A stretch of 64,000 nt of DNA, taken from assembly GCA_946641515.1 (NCBI GenBank), contig CAMPBT010000006.1, positions 1-64,000 of the forward strand. Reading direction: 5' to 3'. The translations under genes and the position numbers were made by a program. The notes under the pieces are model-generated. The model was not told the DNA's origin. It did not search any database and was given only the letters and a program-made list of their open reading frames with translations. Source of the DNA: UBA3210 sp002363635 (GTDB lineage: Bacteria > Bacillota_I > Bacilli_A > RFN20 > CAG-449). Shown here in pieces: positions 34,685-43,385 of the stretch (its first letter is position 1; each line of letters opens with the position of its first letter).

Positions 34685-34922
34685 TTTTCCACATATAAAA
34701 AGTGGCAAAAGCGCCTAAATATGCCATTCTAAACGTACTTTCCCACAATTTACACCTGTGGAAAACGTGTTGACTAACAATTTATCCACAATGGAAACGG
34801 TGGAAACGGTGTGATACTTTCCACAAACTAATCTAAGATGTTGAAAAAATAATGGCGGAAAATTGGCACTTCCACATAATTTACAACAGTTAAAAATACC
34901 TAATCCACACAGATGTGGAATG
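34685..34922. other. oriC: oriC: DnaA-box cluster upstream of dnaA
   Basis: The 500-bp dnaA-rpmH gap has no gene. It holds about eight DnaA-box-like sites: TTTTCCACA 34685, TTTCCCACA 34739, TTTTCCACA (minus) 34757-34765, perfect TTATCCACA 34782-34790, CTTTCCACA 34817, CACTTCCACA about 34867, TAATCCACA 34901, and a minus box at 34914-34922. AT-rich DNA follows to the rpmH promoter. Together with the dnaA-dnaN module this is a bipartite origin, as in B. subtilis. Confidence 0.9.
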
Positions 34923-35033
34923 GTAAACTTTTTTAACTAATTTGTTTCGTAGAATAATAAAAATGCCATAAATTAGGCACTTTGCATTATATAAATATAT
35001 AAAAATACTTTTTTTAAAAACCAAATTGTTTTG

Positions 35034-35062
35034 TTGACTTATATATAAATTATATATATAAT
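35034..35062 (+). promoter_or_regulatory. rpmH: rpmH promoter
   Basis: TTGACT (35034-35039), a 17-nt spacer and TATAAT (35057-35062), a near-consensus promoter. The short leader carries CGGAGGT before the rpmH ATG, and also GTATGTGAAAGTAT, whose GAAAGTAT core recurs in the dnaA leader (34653 region). Confidence 0.9.
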
Positions 35063-35097
35063 CGAAAGCGTATGTGAAAGTATCGGAGGTATAAAAA

Positions 35098-35232
35098 ATG
35101 AAAAGAACATATCAACCAAGTAAAAGAAAACATAAAAACACTTGTGGTTTCCGTGCTAGAATGGCAACTGCAAATGGACGTAAAGTTTTAGCAAGACGTA
35201 GAGCTAAAGGCAGAGCAAAACTCTCAGCTTAA
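35098..35232 (+). CDS. rpmH: 50S ribosomal protein L34
   Basis: A 44-residue basic protein beginning MKRTYQPSKRKHKNTCGF, with the family's RMATANGRKVLARRRAKGR core. CGGAGGT lies 7 nt upstream of the ATG. A strong terminator follows, so most transcripts probably end before rnpA. Confidence 0.97.
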   Translation: MKRTYQPSKRKHKNTCGFRARMATANGRKVLARRRAKGRAKLSA

Positions 35233-35245
35233 TAATTGCTAATTT

Positions 35246-35274
35246 AAAGCCACTCGTTAGAAAGTGGCTTTTTT
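35246..35274 (+). terminator. Terminator (or attenuator) between rpmH and rnpA
   Basis: The 8-bp stem AAGCCACT/AGTGGCTT (35247-35254, 35263-35270) with an 8-nt loop is followed by TTTT. With rnpA starting 25 bp later and no clear second promoter, it may set the L34 to RNase P protein ratio. Confidence 0.8.
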
Positions 35275-35298
35275 AAAATTATTAGAAAGGATGTAGAC

Positions 35299-35628
35299 AT
35301 GAAGGTTAAAAATAGAGTTAAGAAAAATGAAGACTTTCAAAAGATCATCCGTGATAATAAAAAGATCGTTAATAAGTTATTCATTGTTTACTACAAAAAA
35401 AATGAAATTAACCACGCAAGAGTAGGTATATCTACTTCTAAGAAATTGGGAAACGCAATTGTTAGAGCGAAGGTTAGAAGACAAATTCGATCAATGTGTC
35501 AGGAGATTATTTCTTTTGACAAGTCTGTAGATTATATAATAATCATCAGAAAACCATATTTAGATAATGACTTCTCTGCTAATAAAGAATCATTAGCTAA
35601 ATTACTCACAAATATTAAGGAGGACTAA
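35299..35628 (+). CDS. rnpA: Ribonuclease P protein component
   Basis: A 109-residue basic protein that helps the RNase P RNA bind pre-tRNA leaders. The family core is present as GISTSKKLGNAIVRAKVRRQIR. In most bacteria the segment reads RNR-x-K/R; here it is RAK-V-RR, so the conserved Asn is Ala. The stop overlaps the yidC start by one base (TAATG). AAAGGA lies before the ATG. Confidence 0.93.
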   Translation: MKVKNRVKKNEDFQKIIRDNKKIVNKLFIVYYKKNEINHARVGISTSKKLGNAIVRAKVRRQIRSMCQEIISFDKSVDYIIIIRKPYLDNDFSANKESLAKLLTNIKED

Positions 35629-37106
35629 TGAAAATGAAAAGTCGTACTAAAAAAGCTTTAGTAGGTTCATTCTTATTAGCAGGATTATTTGGTGTTGTAG
35701 GTTGTACAAGTAATTTTTGTACAGTTCAAGATACAGCTTCAACAATTATGAATGCTGAAAACTATACTTATGAAAGTGCAACATCTTATGACAAATACGC
35801 TCAGTATGATTTAATCGGTACTGAAGAAGGTGAAGGAAAACGTAAAGAAACCAATTCAATCACTTACCAAGTAGAACAAAGTGCTAAGAACAATGGTTAT
35901 ACTACTCCATCTAAAGAATTCTATGAAAAGATGGAAGCAAAAATCACTGCTTATATTGAAGCAATCAAACCATATTACACAGATTTAACTGGTGATGAAG
36001 TAACTCAATATAAATATTTAAGAGCAATTGCTACATATGCAGGTACAGGAACAACTGTTACTGCAGATAATGCTCATAATAATACACTTTGGGCAAACTA
36101 TGATGCATGGTATAAAGAAATCGAAGCAGAAGAAAATGGATATGAAATCATTCCAGATCAAGCATACGTAACTTTATATAAAAATACATTAAATGCTTTA
36201 GTTAGCCAAAACTCAAGCTGTATTACTCCAATTACTGATACATATAACGGTATTACATTAGAGGGTAAAACTTGGGGACAAGCATTTAACTATGGTGTTA
36301 TTGAAGGATTATTAGTATATCCAATCTCATGGTTATTATATTCATTCACTAATGCATTTGGTGGAGTTCAAAATTCAGGTTGGGCAGCAGTTGGTGCAAT
36401 TTTATTAGTTACATTAATTGTTAGAGGTATTTTAATTCTCTTAACATTTAGACAAACTATGGCTCAACAAAAGATGACATCATTAAAGCCAGAACTTGAT
36501 AAGATTCAAGCTAGATATCCAAATTCTCAAACTAACCAGTATGAGAAACAAAAGATGGCTCAAGAACAAATGGCTTTATATAAGAAGAATAAGATTAACC
36601 CAATCGGTTCAATTCTTATTATGATTGTTCAATTCCCTATCTTCATTGCTGTTTGGGGTGCTATGAGAGGTTCAGCAATTCTTATGAATGGCTATATCTT
36701 TGGTAGTCAACTTGAATTATCAGCAGTAACAGGTACAGCTATGACTAACTGGACAGGTTGCTGGTGGGGTGCTTGGATTATCTTCATCTTAATGGCACTT
36801 GCACAATTTGCTTCAATGCAATTACCTAACTGGATTCAAAAATATAAAGCAAAGAAGAATCCATTAGCACAAGGACCAAAACTTCAAAAGAACGAAGCTG
36901 CAGATCAGCAGAACCGTACAATGAAGATGATGATGTGGGTAATGTTAATTATGGTTATCTTCATGGGTATTCAATTACCAATTGCTATGAGTATCTATTG
37001 GTTTATCTCTGCATTAATTTCTGCATTACAAACAGTTATTATCCAGGTCATTCTTGCAAAAACATCAACTAAGCAAAAATTTGCTAATTACAAAACAAGA
37101 AAATAA
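35628..37106 (+). CDS. yidC: Membrane protein insertase YidC, lipoprotein type with large ectodomain
   Basis: A 492-residue insertase, much longer than the usual 250-330 of Gram-positive YidC/Oxa1. A signal with lipobox GVVGC (Cys26) is followed by about 185 extracytoplasmic residues not seen in Bacillus SpoIIIJ. The conserved core then has five membrane segments: the first after AFGGVQNSGW carries the hydrophilic-groove Arg (TLIVRGI). The cytosolic hairpin is Gln/Lys-rich, and MSIYWFISALIS is near the end. AAGGAGG is upstream, inside rnpA. Confidence 0.92.
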   Translation: MKMKSRTKKALVGSFLLAGLFGVVGCTSNFCTVQDTASTIMNAENYTYESATSYDKYAQYDLIGTEEGEGKRKETNSITYQVEQSAKNNGYTTPSKEFYEKMEAKITAYIEAIKPYYTDLTGDEVTQYKYLRAIATYAGTGTTVTADNAHNNTLWANYDAWYKEIEAEENGYEIIPDQAYVTLYKNTLNALVSQNSSCITPITDTYNGITLEGKTWGQAFNYGVIEGLLVYPISWLLYSFTNAFGGVQNSGWAAVGAILLVTLIVRGILILLTFRQTMAQQKMTSLKPELDKIQARYPNSQTNQYEKQKMAQEQMALYKKNKINPIGSILIMIVQFPIFIAVWGAMRGSAILMNGYIFGSQLELSAVTGTAMTNWTGCWWGAWIIFILMALAQFASMQLPNWIQKYKAKKNPLAQGPKLQKNEAADQQNRTMKMMMWVMLIMVIFMGIQLPIAMSIYWFISALISALQTVIIQVILAKTSTKQKFANYKTRK

Positions 37107-37120
37107 TTAGGAGAAATAAA

Positions 37121-37729
37121 ATGAAGTATATCGGAGAAACATTAGAAGAAGCTTTACAGAGCGCTGCAGAAGATCAAGGTGTTGAAGTAAGCGAACTCGT
37201 TTACGAAGTCGTCGGTCAAAATGAAGCAGCAGTTCAAATTGAAGTTTTTGAAATTGTTGATATTATCGAATATGCAAGTAACTATTTAAAAGAAGCAGTC
37301 GAATCACTTGGTATCGATTGCAAAGTTACTCCTTCAATTAAAGATGATATCATCAGATTAAAACTTAATTCAGATCATAACCCATTATTAATTGGTAAGA
37401 ATGGTCAAACATTACAAGCTTTAAATGAATTAACAAGAATTGCAGTAAGCAATCATTTCAAAAAAAGATATAGAATCCTTCTTGATATCAACGGTTATAA
37501 AGATGATAAATATGATCGTTTAAGCAAGATGGCAAGAAGACTCGGACATGAAGTTCAAAAAACACATACAACAGCAGTCCTTGATCCAATGCCAGCAGAT
37601 GAAAGAAGAGTTATTCATAACGCTTTAACAAATATGCCAAACATCAGAACAGAATCAACTGGTGCAGGTAAAGAAAGAAGAGTTCAAATTATTTACGTTG
37701 AAAATGACTCATCTGCAACAGAAGAATAA
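37121..37729 (+). CDS. khpB: RNA-binding protein KhpB/Jag
   Basis: A 202-residue protein with the Jag N-terminal domain (1-48), a KH domain with the GxxG loop as IGKNGQTLQAL near 89-100, and an R3H-like C-terminal domain (DPMPADERRVIHNAL). It binds RNA and is linked to cell-wall synthesis and division in streptococci. It follows yidC by 14 bp, as in most Bacillota. Confidence 0.93.
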   Translation: MKYIGETLEEALQSAAEDQGVEVSELVYEVVGQNEAAVQIEVFEIVDIIEYASNYLKEAVESLGIDCKVTPSIKDDIIRLKLNSDHNPLLIGKNGQTLQALNELTRIAVSNHFKKRYRILLDINGYKDDKYDRLSKMARRLGHEVQKTHTTAVLDPMPADERRVIHNALTNMPNIRTESTGAGKERRVQIIYVENDSSATEE

Positions 37730-37749
37730 ACTGGATTTGTTAATTCATA

Positions 37750-37772
37750 AGGGGTCTTAGGACTCCTTTTTC
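37750..37772 (+). terminator. Terminator after khpB
   Basis: AAGGGGTC/GACTCCTT (37750-37757, 37762-37769) with loop TTAG, then TTTTT. A TATAAT-type -10 follows (about 37796-37801) for mnmE. Confidence 0.8.
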
Positions 37773-37819
37773 TTTTATATATATAAAGATATATATTATA
37801 ATACGTATGAGGTGAACTT

Positions 37820-39148
37820 ATGTTAAATACTATTGTTGCACTTGCTACTCCTCCAGTAAAAGGAGCGTTAGCAATTATAAGAATTTCTGGAGATAAGTCT
37901 ATTGATATTATCAATTCCATCTTCTCTAGAAAAGTTGAAAAGAATCATTACGCATATTACGGATATATTATAAATTCAGATGGTGAAAAAGTAGATGAAG
38001 TCATTACTACATTATTTAAAGGACCACATTCTTTTACAGGTGAAGATGTAGTAGAAATTTCTTGCCATGGCTCAATGCTAATTGCAAATGAAATCATTGA
38101 ATTAATTTTATCTAAAGGTGCAGTTCTTGCAGGAAGAGGAGAATTTTCTTCTCGTGCTTTTTATAATGGTAGAATTGACTTAGTTCAGGCTGAATCAATT
38201 AATGAATTAATCAATGCTGAATCTAAAGAAGCAAAGAAATTACAATTATATTCATTAACTGGAGAGACATCTAAATTATTAACTCCATTACAAACTACTC
38301 TTGCAGATATTCTTTCATTAATCGAAGTAAATATTGATTATCCAGAATATGAAGATATTGAAGTAGAAACTAATGAGAAATTATTAACAAAGATTGATCC
38401 TTTAATTGATGAAATCAATTATTTAATCAATAATGGAGAATCTTCTAAATTAGTAATAGATGGTATTAGTGTAGCCTTAGTAGGTAGACCAAACGTTGGT
38501 AAATCATCTTTATTAAATGCATTAATCAAGCAAGATAAAGCTATTGTTACTAATATTCCTGGTACTACTAGAGATGTAGTTGAAGGCAAGATTAGATTAA
38601 ATGGTTTAACTTTAAATTTACTTGATACTGCAGGTATTCGTGATGCTTCTAATGAAGTAGAAAAAATTGGTATTGAGAAATCTAGAAAATCAATTGAGCA
38701 AGCTGATTTAGTTATCTTAGTTTTAGAAGCAAATAAATTTACTGATGAAGACCAAGAATTAATGGATTTAACAAAAGATAAGAAAAGAATTATCGTTTAT
38801 AACAAAAAAGAACTTATTAATAAGGAAGATTATAAAGAAGGACAAGTTTATATTTCTGCATTAAATAAAGATACTAAAGAATTAGAAACTGCTATTTCTA
38901 AATTATTTAATTTATCAGAACTCGAAGATTTAACTCCTGCTTTAGTATCTTCTAGAGAAATCGGCTTATTATTAAAAGTAAAAGAAAACTTAATTGAAGC
39001 AAAGAAAGAAGCTCAAGATGGCATTAGTTTAGATTTAATTTCTATGTCATTAAAAGCAGCGTACGATACAACAAAAGAAATTCTAGGGCAAGAAATTACT
39101 GTCGATTTAGAACAAGAAATATTCTCTAGATTCTGTTTAGGTAAATAA
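37820..39148 (+). CDS. mnmE: tRNA modification GTPase MnmE
   Basis: A 442-residue protein that, with MnmG, makes the 5-carboxymethylaminomethyl group on wobble uridines. An N-terminal tetrahydrofolate-binding domain (1-118) is followed by a helical domain and an inserted G domain with GRPNVGKSSLLN (near 220), DTAG and NKKE. The C-terminal FCLGK carries the essential Cys. mnmG is not in the window. GAGGTGA lies before the ATG. Confidence 0.97.
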   Translation: MLNTIVALATPPVKGALAIIRISGDKSIDIINSIFSRKVEKNHYAYYGYIINSDGEKVDEVITTLFKGPHSFTGEDVVEISCHGSMLIANEIIELILSKGAVLAGRGEFSSRAFYNGRIDLVQAESINELINAESKEAKKLQLYSLTGETSKLLTPLQTTLADILSLIEVNIDYPEYEDIEVETNEKLLTKIDPLIDEINYLINNGESSKLVIDGISVALVGRPNVGKSSLLNALIKQDKAIVTNIPGTTRDVVEGKIRLNGLTLNLLDTAGIRDASNEVEKIGIEKSRKSIEQADLVILVLEANKFTDEDQELMDLTKDKKRIIVYNKKELINKEDYKEGQVYISALNKDTKELETAISKLFNLSELEDLTPALVSSREIGLLLKVKENLIEAKKEAQDGISLDLISMSLKAAYDTTKEILGQEITVDLEQEIFSRFCLGK

Positions 39149-39149
39149 G

Positions 39150-39923
39150 ATGATATTTGATACACATTGTCATATCTATGATTCTAAATACGAAGAAAGC
39201 ATTGATGAAATTATTTATAAATGCTTATCTTTTGATGTTGGATTAATGATGGTAGTAGGTGATAATATTGTCGATTCAAAAAAATGTGATGAAATCTCTA
39301 AACAATATAATGAGGTTTATTCTGCAGTAGGTGTTCATCCTGAAGAAGTTGATACTGATGATTTTGATAAAATGGAAGAACAATTAACTTCATTAGTTTT
39401 AAATAATAATAAGATTAAAGCAATTGGTGAAATTGGTTTAGATTATTATTGGAAAAATGATGAAGATACTAAATCTAAACAGAAGAAATATTTTATTAAA
39501 CAAATTGAAATCGCGAATAAATTAGATTTACCAATTATTATTCATGCTAGAGATTCAGTTACTGATTGTATTGAAATCTTAAAAGAACATCCTTGTATTA
39601 ATAAAGGTGTATTTCACTGTTTTTCAGGATCAGTTGAACAAGCTCAAATCATTATTAAAATGGGATATTATATTGGGCTAGACGGACCAGTAACTTATAA
39701 GAATTCAAAGACTCCAAAAGAAGTCGCGAAAATTGTTCCAAGTGATAAATTAGTTATTGAAACTGATTCCCCATATTTACCTCCTGTTCCTTATAGAGGT
39801 AAAACTAATTATCCATATTATTGTAAAGAAATAATCCAAGAAATCGCGATTATTAGAGAAGCTGATTATAAGGAAATTGAAGAACTAACTTTTGAAAATG
39901 GAAAGAGGCTTTTTAAAATATGA
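39150..39923 (+). CDS. tatD: TatD-family metal-dependent DNase
   Basis: A 257-residue TIM-barrel hydrolase. Metal ligands are visible in FDTHCHIYD (residues 3-11), GEIGLDYYW, PIIIHARDS, FHCFSGS and ETDSPYLPP. It is a 3'-5' exonuclease/deoxyribonuclease by family. The start is one base after the mnmE stop and the end overlaps rnmV by 4 bp, so mnmE-tatD-rnmV-rsmA form one unit. Confidence 0.93.
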   Translation: MIFDTHCHIYDSKYEESIDEIIYKCLSFDVGLMMVVGDNIVDSKKCDEISKQYNEVYSAVGVHPEEVDTDDFDKMEEQLTSLVLNNNKIKAIGEIGLDYYWKNDEDTKSKQKKYFIKQIEIANKLDLPIIIHARDSVTDCIEILKEHPCINKGVFHCFSGSVEQAQIIIKMGYYIGLDGPVTYKNSKTPKEVAKIVPSDKLVIETDSPYLPPVPYRGKTNYPYYCKEIIQEIAIIREADYKEIEELTFENGKRLFKI

Positions 39924-40468
39924 AAAGTTTAAAAAAACCAGTTATTGTTGTAGAGGGTCAAAGTGATGTTAATAAACTACGTTTATTAGTAGACGCAGAT
40001 TTTGTTATTACTAACGGTTCTGAAATTTCACGTGAAACATTGAAATATATCGAAAAATTGGCTCTTTCTCGCGATATTATTATTTTGACAGATCCTGACT
40101 ATCCAGGACAAAGAATTAGAAATATTATAAATAACGCTGTAAAAGGATGTTATAATGCTTATGTTGATAGAAGCAAATCTGTAAAAGGCCATAAATTAGG
40201 TGTTGCAGAATGTGAAGATGAAGAAATCTTACGTGCTTTAAAAGATATGATAAAATATAAAGAAATAGATACACCTAATCCTTTAACTTTAAGTGACTTA
40301 ATTGATTTAGGCTTATCTGGACAAGAAGATTCATTTAATAAACGTCTTCTTTTAGCGGAACATTATCATTTAGGACCGGTTAATACAAAGTCATTATTAA
40401 ATAAATTAAACATGTTAAATATCTCTTTAGAAGAGGTGAAAGGAGTACTTGATGAAAATCGCAAGTAA
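39920..40468 (+). CDS. rnmV: Ribonuclease M5
   Basis: A 182-residue Toprim nuclease that matures 5S rRNA. The catalytic Glu is in VVVEGQSDVNKL near residue 9-18 and the DxD in DPDYPGQRIR near 60. A C-terminal domain of about 80 residues binds the substrate with L18. The tatD-rnmV-rsmA order is the classical Bacillota one. A parS-like site lies within the coding sequence. Confidence 0.95.
   Translation: MKSLKKPVIVVEGQSDVNKLRLLVDADFVITNGSEISRETLKYIEKLALSRDIIILTDPDYPGQRIRNIINNAVKGCYNAYVDRSKSVKGHKLGVAECEDEEILRALKDMIKYKEIDTPNPLTLSDLIDLGLSGQEDSFNKRLLLAEHYHLGPVNTKSLLNKLNMLNISLEEVKGVLDENRK
40024..40039. other. parS-like ParB/Spo0J binding site inside rnmV
   Basis: AATTTCACGTGAAACA matches TGTTNCACGTGAAACA at all but the first two positions, with the same perfect TTTCACGTGAAA core (40026-40037) as the site at 23113. 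It is about 5 kb right of oriC. Confidence 0.75.
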
Positions 40469-41291
40469 AGAATATGTAATCAAAAGACTTACTGAATTAA
40501 TGATTACTCCAAAAAAGAAATTCTCTCAGAATTTTTTAACTGATTATGAAACAGTTGTCGAATCAGTTAACGCTTTAAATTTGACAGATGGTGATACAGT
40601 TATTGAAGTAGGTCCAGGACTCGGCGCACTTTCTCAAGAATTATTAGATCGTAAAGCAAACTTATATGCTTATGAAATTGATCCTAATATGTATAGTCAT
40701 TTAAAAGATGTTTTTAAATGGTCTAGTACATTCCATTTAGAGAACATTGACTTTATGAAAGTTGATTTAAAACCTTTTGAAGGTAAACCAATTAAGTTTA
40801 TTTCAAATGTTCCTTATAACATCACTACTCCATTAATTGAAAAAGTCGTTACTTCTTCTTTAGATGTAAAATGCTTTGAATTTATGGTTCAAAAAGAAGT
40901 ATACGACCGTATTAAAGCAAAAGTTGGTTCAAAAGATTACGCTCCACTTAATATCTTTATTGAATATGTAGGAAAATTATCTGTAGTAAAAAAAGTTAAT
41001 AAGATGCACTATATTCCTGCACCTAATGTTGATTCAATTGTTCTTAAAATTGAATTTACAAATAAGGATAGACTAGATAAAGAAGTAGAGAAAGAATTTG
41101 TCAAACTAACCAAAGCTTGCTTCTTAATGAGAAGAAAAACTATTTTAAATAATTTAAATGCATACTTTAATAGCAAAGAAAAGGCTCAAAAAGTCTTATT
41201 AGAAGCCGGTATTAAAGAAAACGAACGTGCAGAAGATATTTGTTTAGACGATTATCTAAAACTCGCTAAAATCTCGTTTTTTTGGAAATAA
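40452..41291 (+). CDS. rsmA: 16S rRNA dimethyladenosine transferase (RsmA/KsgA)
   Basis: A 279-residue SAM methyltransferase for A1518/A1519. NFLTDYETV opens the fold, SAM binds VIEVGPGLGALSQEL near 52, and the catalytic NVPYNITTPL is near 117. AAAGGAG lies 7 nt before ATG 40452, inside rnmV (17-bp overlap). No terminator is visible before ispE, but ispE has its own -10. Confidence 0.95.
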   Translation: MKIASKEYVIKRLTELMITPKKKFSQNFLTDYETVVESVNALNLTDGDTVIEVGPGLGALSQELLDRKANLYAYEIDPNMYSHLKDVFKWSSTFHLENIDFMKVDLKPFEGKPIKFISNVPYNITTPLIEKVVTSSLDVKCFEFMVQKEVYDRIKAKVGSKDYAPLNIFIEYVGKLSVVKKVNKMHYIPAPNVDSIVLKIEFTNKDRLDKEVEKEFVKLTKACFLMRRKTILNNLNAYFNSKEKAQKVLLEAGIKENERAEDICLDDYLKLAKISFFWK

Positions 41292-41361
41292 AAAATAATG
41301 CTTTATATTTATAGAGATTTATTTAAAATATAATTAGTCATTATTCATGGAGGATATATCA

Positions 41362-42213
41362 ATGTTAATGGTTAAAGCTTACGCAAAAATCAATGTTGGA
41401 TTAAATATTTTATCTAAAGATGCTAATGATTCATACCATTATCTTGATATGGTAAATCTTCCTTTAGAATTACACGATAGAATTGAAATTGAAATTATGC
41501 CAAATGGTTACGACACTATCGTAACTTGTGATGAACCATCTTTACCTGTTGATGAATCAAACTTAGCATATAAAGCTGAAAAAGCTATGAGAGAAGAATT
41601 TGGTTATACAACAAGTTTAAGAATTCATATTCATAAGATTATTCCAATTGGTGCAGGTTTAGCAGGTGGATCTGCAGATGCTGCAGCAGTTATTAAAGGA
41701 ATTAATCATTTATTAAAATTACATGCTTCAGAAGAAAAACTATTAGAAATCGGTCAAAAGATTGGTTCTGATATTCCATTTTGTATTTTAGATAAAGGTG
41801 CACATGTCACGTCAAAAGGTGAAAATCTTGAATTAATTAAAGTAAAAGGTAGATGCCAAGTATTAATCGTTCTTCCTAAAGGAAGATTATCTACTAAAGC
41901 AGTATATGAAAAATATGATGAAATTAATTCATCTTCAAACGCAAATATTGAAGAATTAATTAAAGCATTTGAAGTTAATGATATTGAAAAAGTAATCGCT
42001 AATGAAGGCAACATGTTAGAAGAAGCAGCAATCGCTCTTTGCCCAGAAATAAAAGAAATTAAAGACTTATTAAAAGAAGAAGTCGGTAATGCTTTATTAA
42101 CAGGTTCTGGAAGTGCAGTATTTGCTTTATCTCGTGACCATCATAAAATGTGGAAAATTTATCAAAAATTCATTAATAAAGGTTACAAAGCATTTTTAAC
42201 TGAAACTAAATAG
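41362..42213 (+). CDS. ispE: 4-diphosphocytidyl-2-C-methyl-D-erythritol kinase
   Basis: A 283-residue GHMP kinase of the MEP isoprenoid pathway. VKAYAKINVGLNI opens it, the ATP loop is PIGAGLAGGSADAAAV near 93-108, and LTGSGSAVFAL is the third GHMP motif. It implies the organism makes IPP by the MEP route, the supply line for undecaprenyl carriers. ATG 41362 is used because GGAGGATATATCA sits just upstream; an earlier in-frame ATG (41347) overlaps that site. TATAAT at 41329-41334 is the likely -10. Confidence 0.93.
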   Translation: MLMVKAYAKINVGLNILSKDANDSYHYLDMVNLPLELHDRIEIEIMPNGYDTIVTCDEPSLPVDESNLAYKAEKAMREEFGYTTSLRIHIHKIIPIGAGLAGGSADAAAVIKGINHLLKLHASEEKLLEIGQKIGSDIPFCILDKGAHVTSKGENLELIKVKGRCQVLIVLPKGRLSTKAVYEKYDEINSSSNANIEELIKAFEVNDIEKVIANEGNMLEEAAIALCPEIKEIKDLLKEEVGNALLTGSGSAVFALSRDHHKMWKIYQKFINKGYKAFLTETK

Positions 42214-42234
42214 GAGTTTGTCTCCTATTTTTTT
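42208..42234 (+). terminator. Terminator containing the ispE stop codon
   Basis: The perfect 9-bp stem AAATAGGAG/CTCCTATTT (42208-42216, 42222-42230) with a 5-nt loop includes the TAG stop of ispE and is followed by a long T-run. Confidence 0.9.
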
Positions 42235-42302
42235 ATTATTTATAGAAATGTTTTGGGTATTAGTCCTATAATTGTAGTGATGTTTAAATCTAGGAGGAAA
42301 GT

Positions 42303-43277
42303 ATGTTAGACAAAACAGTCATTTATTCATTAACCGCAAATAAAGAGTTAGCTAAAGAAGTCGCAGACATCTTAAAGTTACCTTTAAATGAAGCAAAGGT
42401 CGCGCATTTCGCTGATGGTGAAATTTTATGCGAACCTACAGAAACAGTTAGAGATAAAGATGTATTTATTATTCAATCTACATGTAATCCAGTAACAGAA
42501 CACTTGTTCGAAATCTTAGTTTTCATCGATGCTGTCAAGAGAGCTTCAGCAAGAAAGATTAACGTTGTTATTCCTTACTTCGGCTATGCTAGACAAGATC
42601 GTAAATCAAAACCAAGACAACCTATCACATCAAGACTTGTTGCAGACTTATTAAAAACTGCAGGTGCTGATAGAGTTATTACTATTGAATTACACGCACC
42701 TCAGATTCAGGGATTCTTCTCTTGCTTAGTCGATGAACTTACAGCAATTCCATTAATCACTGATTACTATTGGAAGTATAAGGATTCAAAAGATACAGTC
42801 TTAGTTTCACCTGATCACGGCGGAGTTAACAGAGTAAGAAGAGTTGCTGAAAAGTTAAATTTACCAATCGCTATTATTGATAAGCGTAGAACTGGACCAA
42901 ACGTTGCAGAAGTTATGAATATTGTCGGTGACGTTGCAGGTAAGAATTGTATTATGATCGACGATATGATTGACACAGCAGGTTCAGCTAGAGCAGGTGC
43001 TAAGTGCTTAAAAGAACACGGCGCTAAATCAGTTAGAATCGGTTGCACTCATGGTGTCTTCTCATCTCCAGCAGATGAAAGATTATTCGATGGAACATTC
43101 GATGAAGTTGTTACAACAAACACAATTCCACTTGTTGAAAGAATGAATAACCCAATCGTTAAAGTTCTTTCAGTAGGACCAATGATTGCAAAAGTTATCG
43201 AAAACATTGAAGATGGAACAGCTGTTTCAACAATGTATGATGATTTATTTGCACATGACAATCCAACAAATAAGTAA
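42303..43277 (+). CDS. prs: Ribose-phosphate pyrophosphokinase
   Basis: A 324-residue enzyme that makes PRPP from ribose-5-phosphate and ATP. FADGEILCEPTETVRD, PYFGYARQDRK, SPDHGGVNRVRR and the PRPP loop CIMIDDMIDTAGSA are all present. It has its own -10 (TATAAT near 42268) and AGGAGGAAAG before the ATG, and is closed by a terminator, so it is monocistronic. Confidence 0.95.
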   Translation: MLDKTVIYSLTANKELAKEVADILKLPLNEAKVAHFADGEILCEPTETVRDKDVFIIQSTCNPVTEHLFEILVFIDAVKRASARKINVVIPYFGYARQDRKSKPRQPITSRLVADLLKTAGADRVITIELHAPQIQGFFSCLVDELTAIPLITDYYWKYKDSKDTVLVSPDHGGVNRVRRVAEKLNLPIAIIDKRRTGPNVAEVMNIVGDVAGKNCIMIDDMIDTAGSARAGAKCLKEHGAKSVRIGCTHGVFSSPADERLFDGTFDEVVTTNTIPLVERMNNPIVKVLSVGPMIAKVIENIEDGTAVSTMYDDLFAHDNPTNK

Positions 43278-43288
43278 TATATAAACAT

Positions 43289-43321
43289 AAGAGTGTTAGA
43301 GTTATTCTAATACTCTTTTTT
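43289..43321 (+). terminator. Terminator of prs
   Basis: A 12-bp stem with one wobble pair (43289-43300, 43306-43317) and a 5-nt loop, followed by TTTTTT. Confidence 0.88.
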
Positions 43322-43335
43322 CGTCGTTATTAAGC

Positions 43336-43368
43336 AAAAGAAAAGGTAACCACCGAAGTGATTACCTT
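43336..43368 (-). terminator. Terminator of ppdK
   Basis: On the minus strand an 11-bp stem with one mismatch (43343-43353 with 43358-43368) is followed by TTTTCTTTTG. It lies 18 bp after the ppdK stop. Confidence 0.8.
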
Positions 43369-43385
43369 AAGATTATAAGTTAAAC

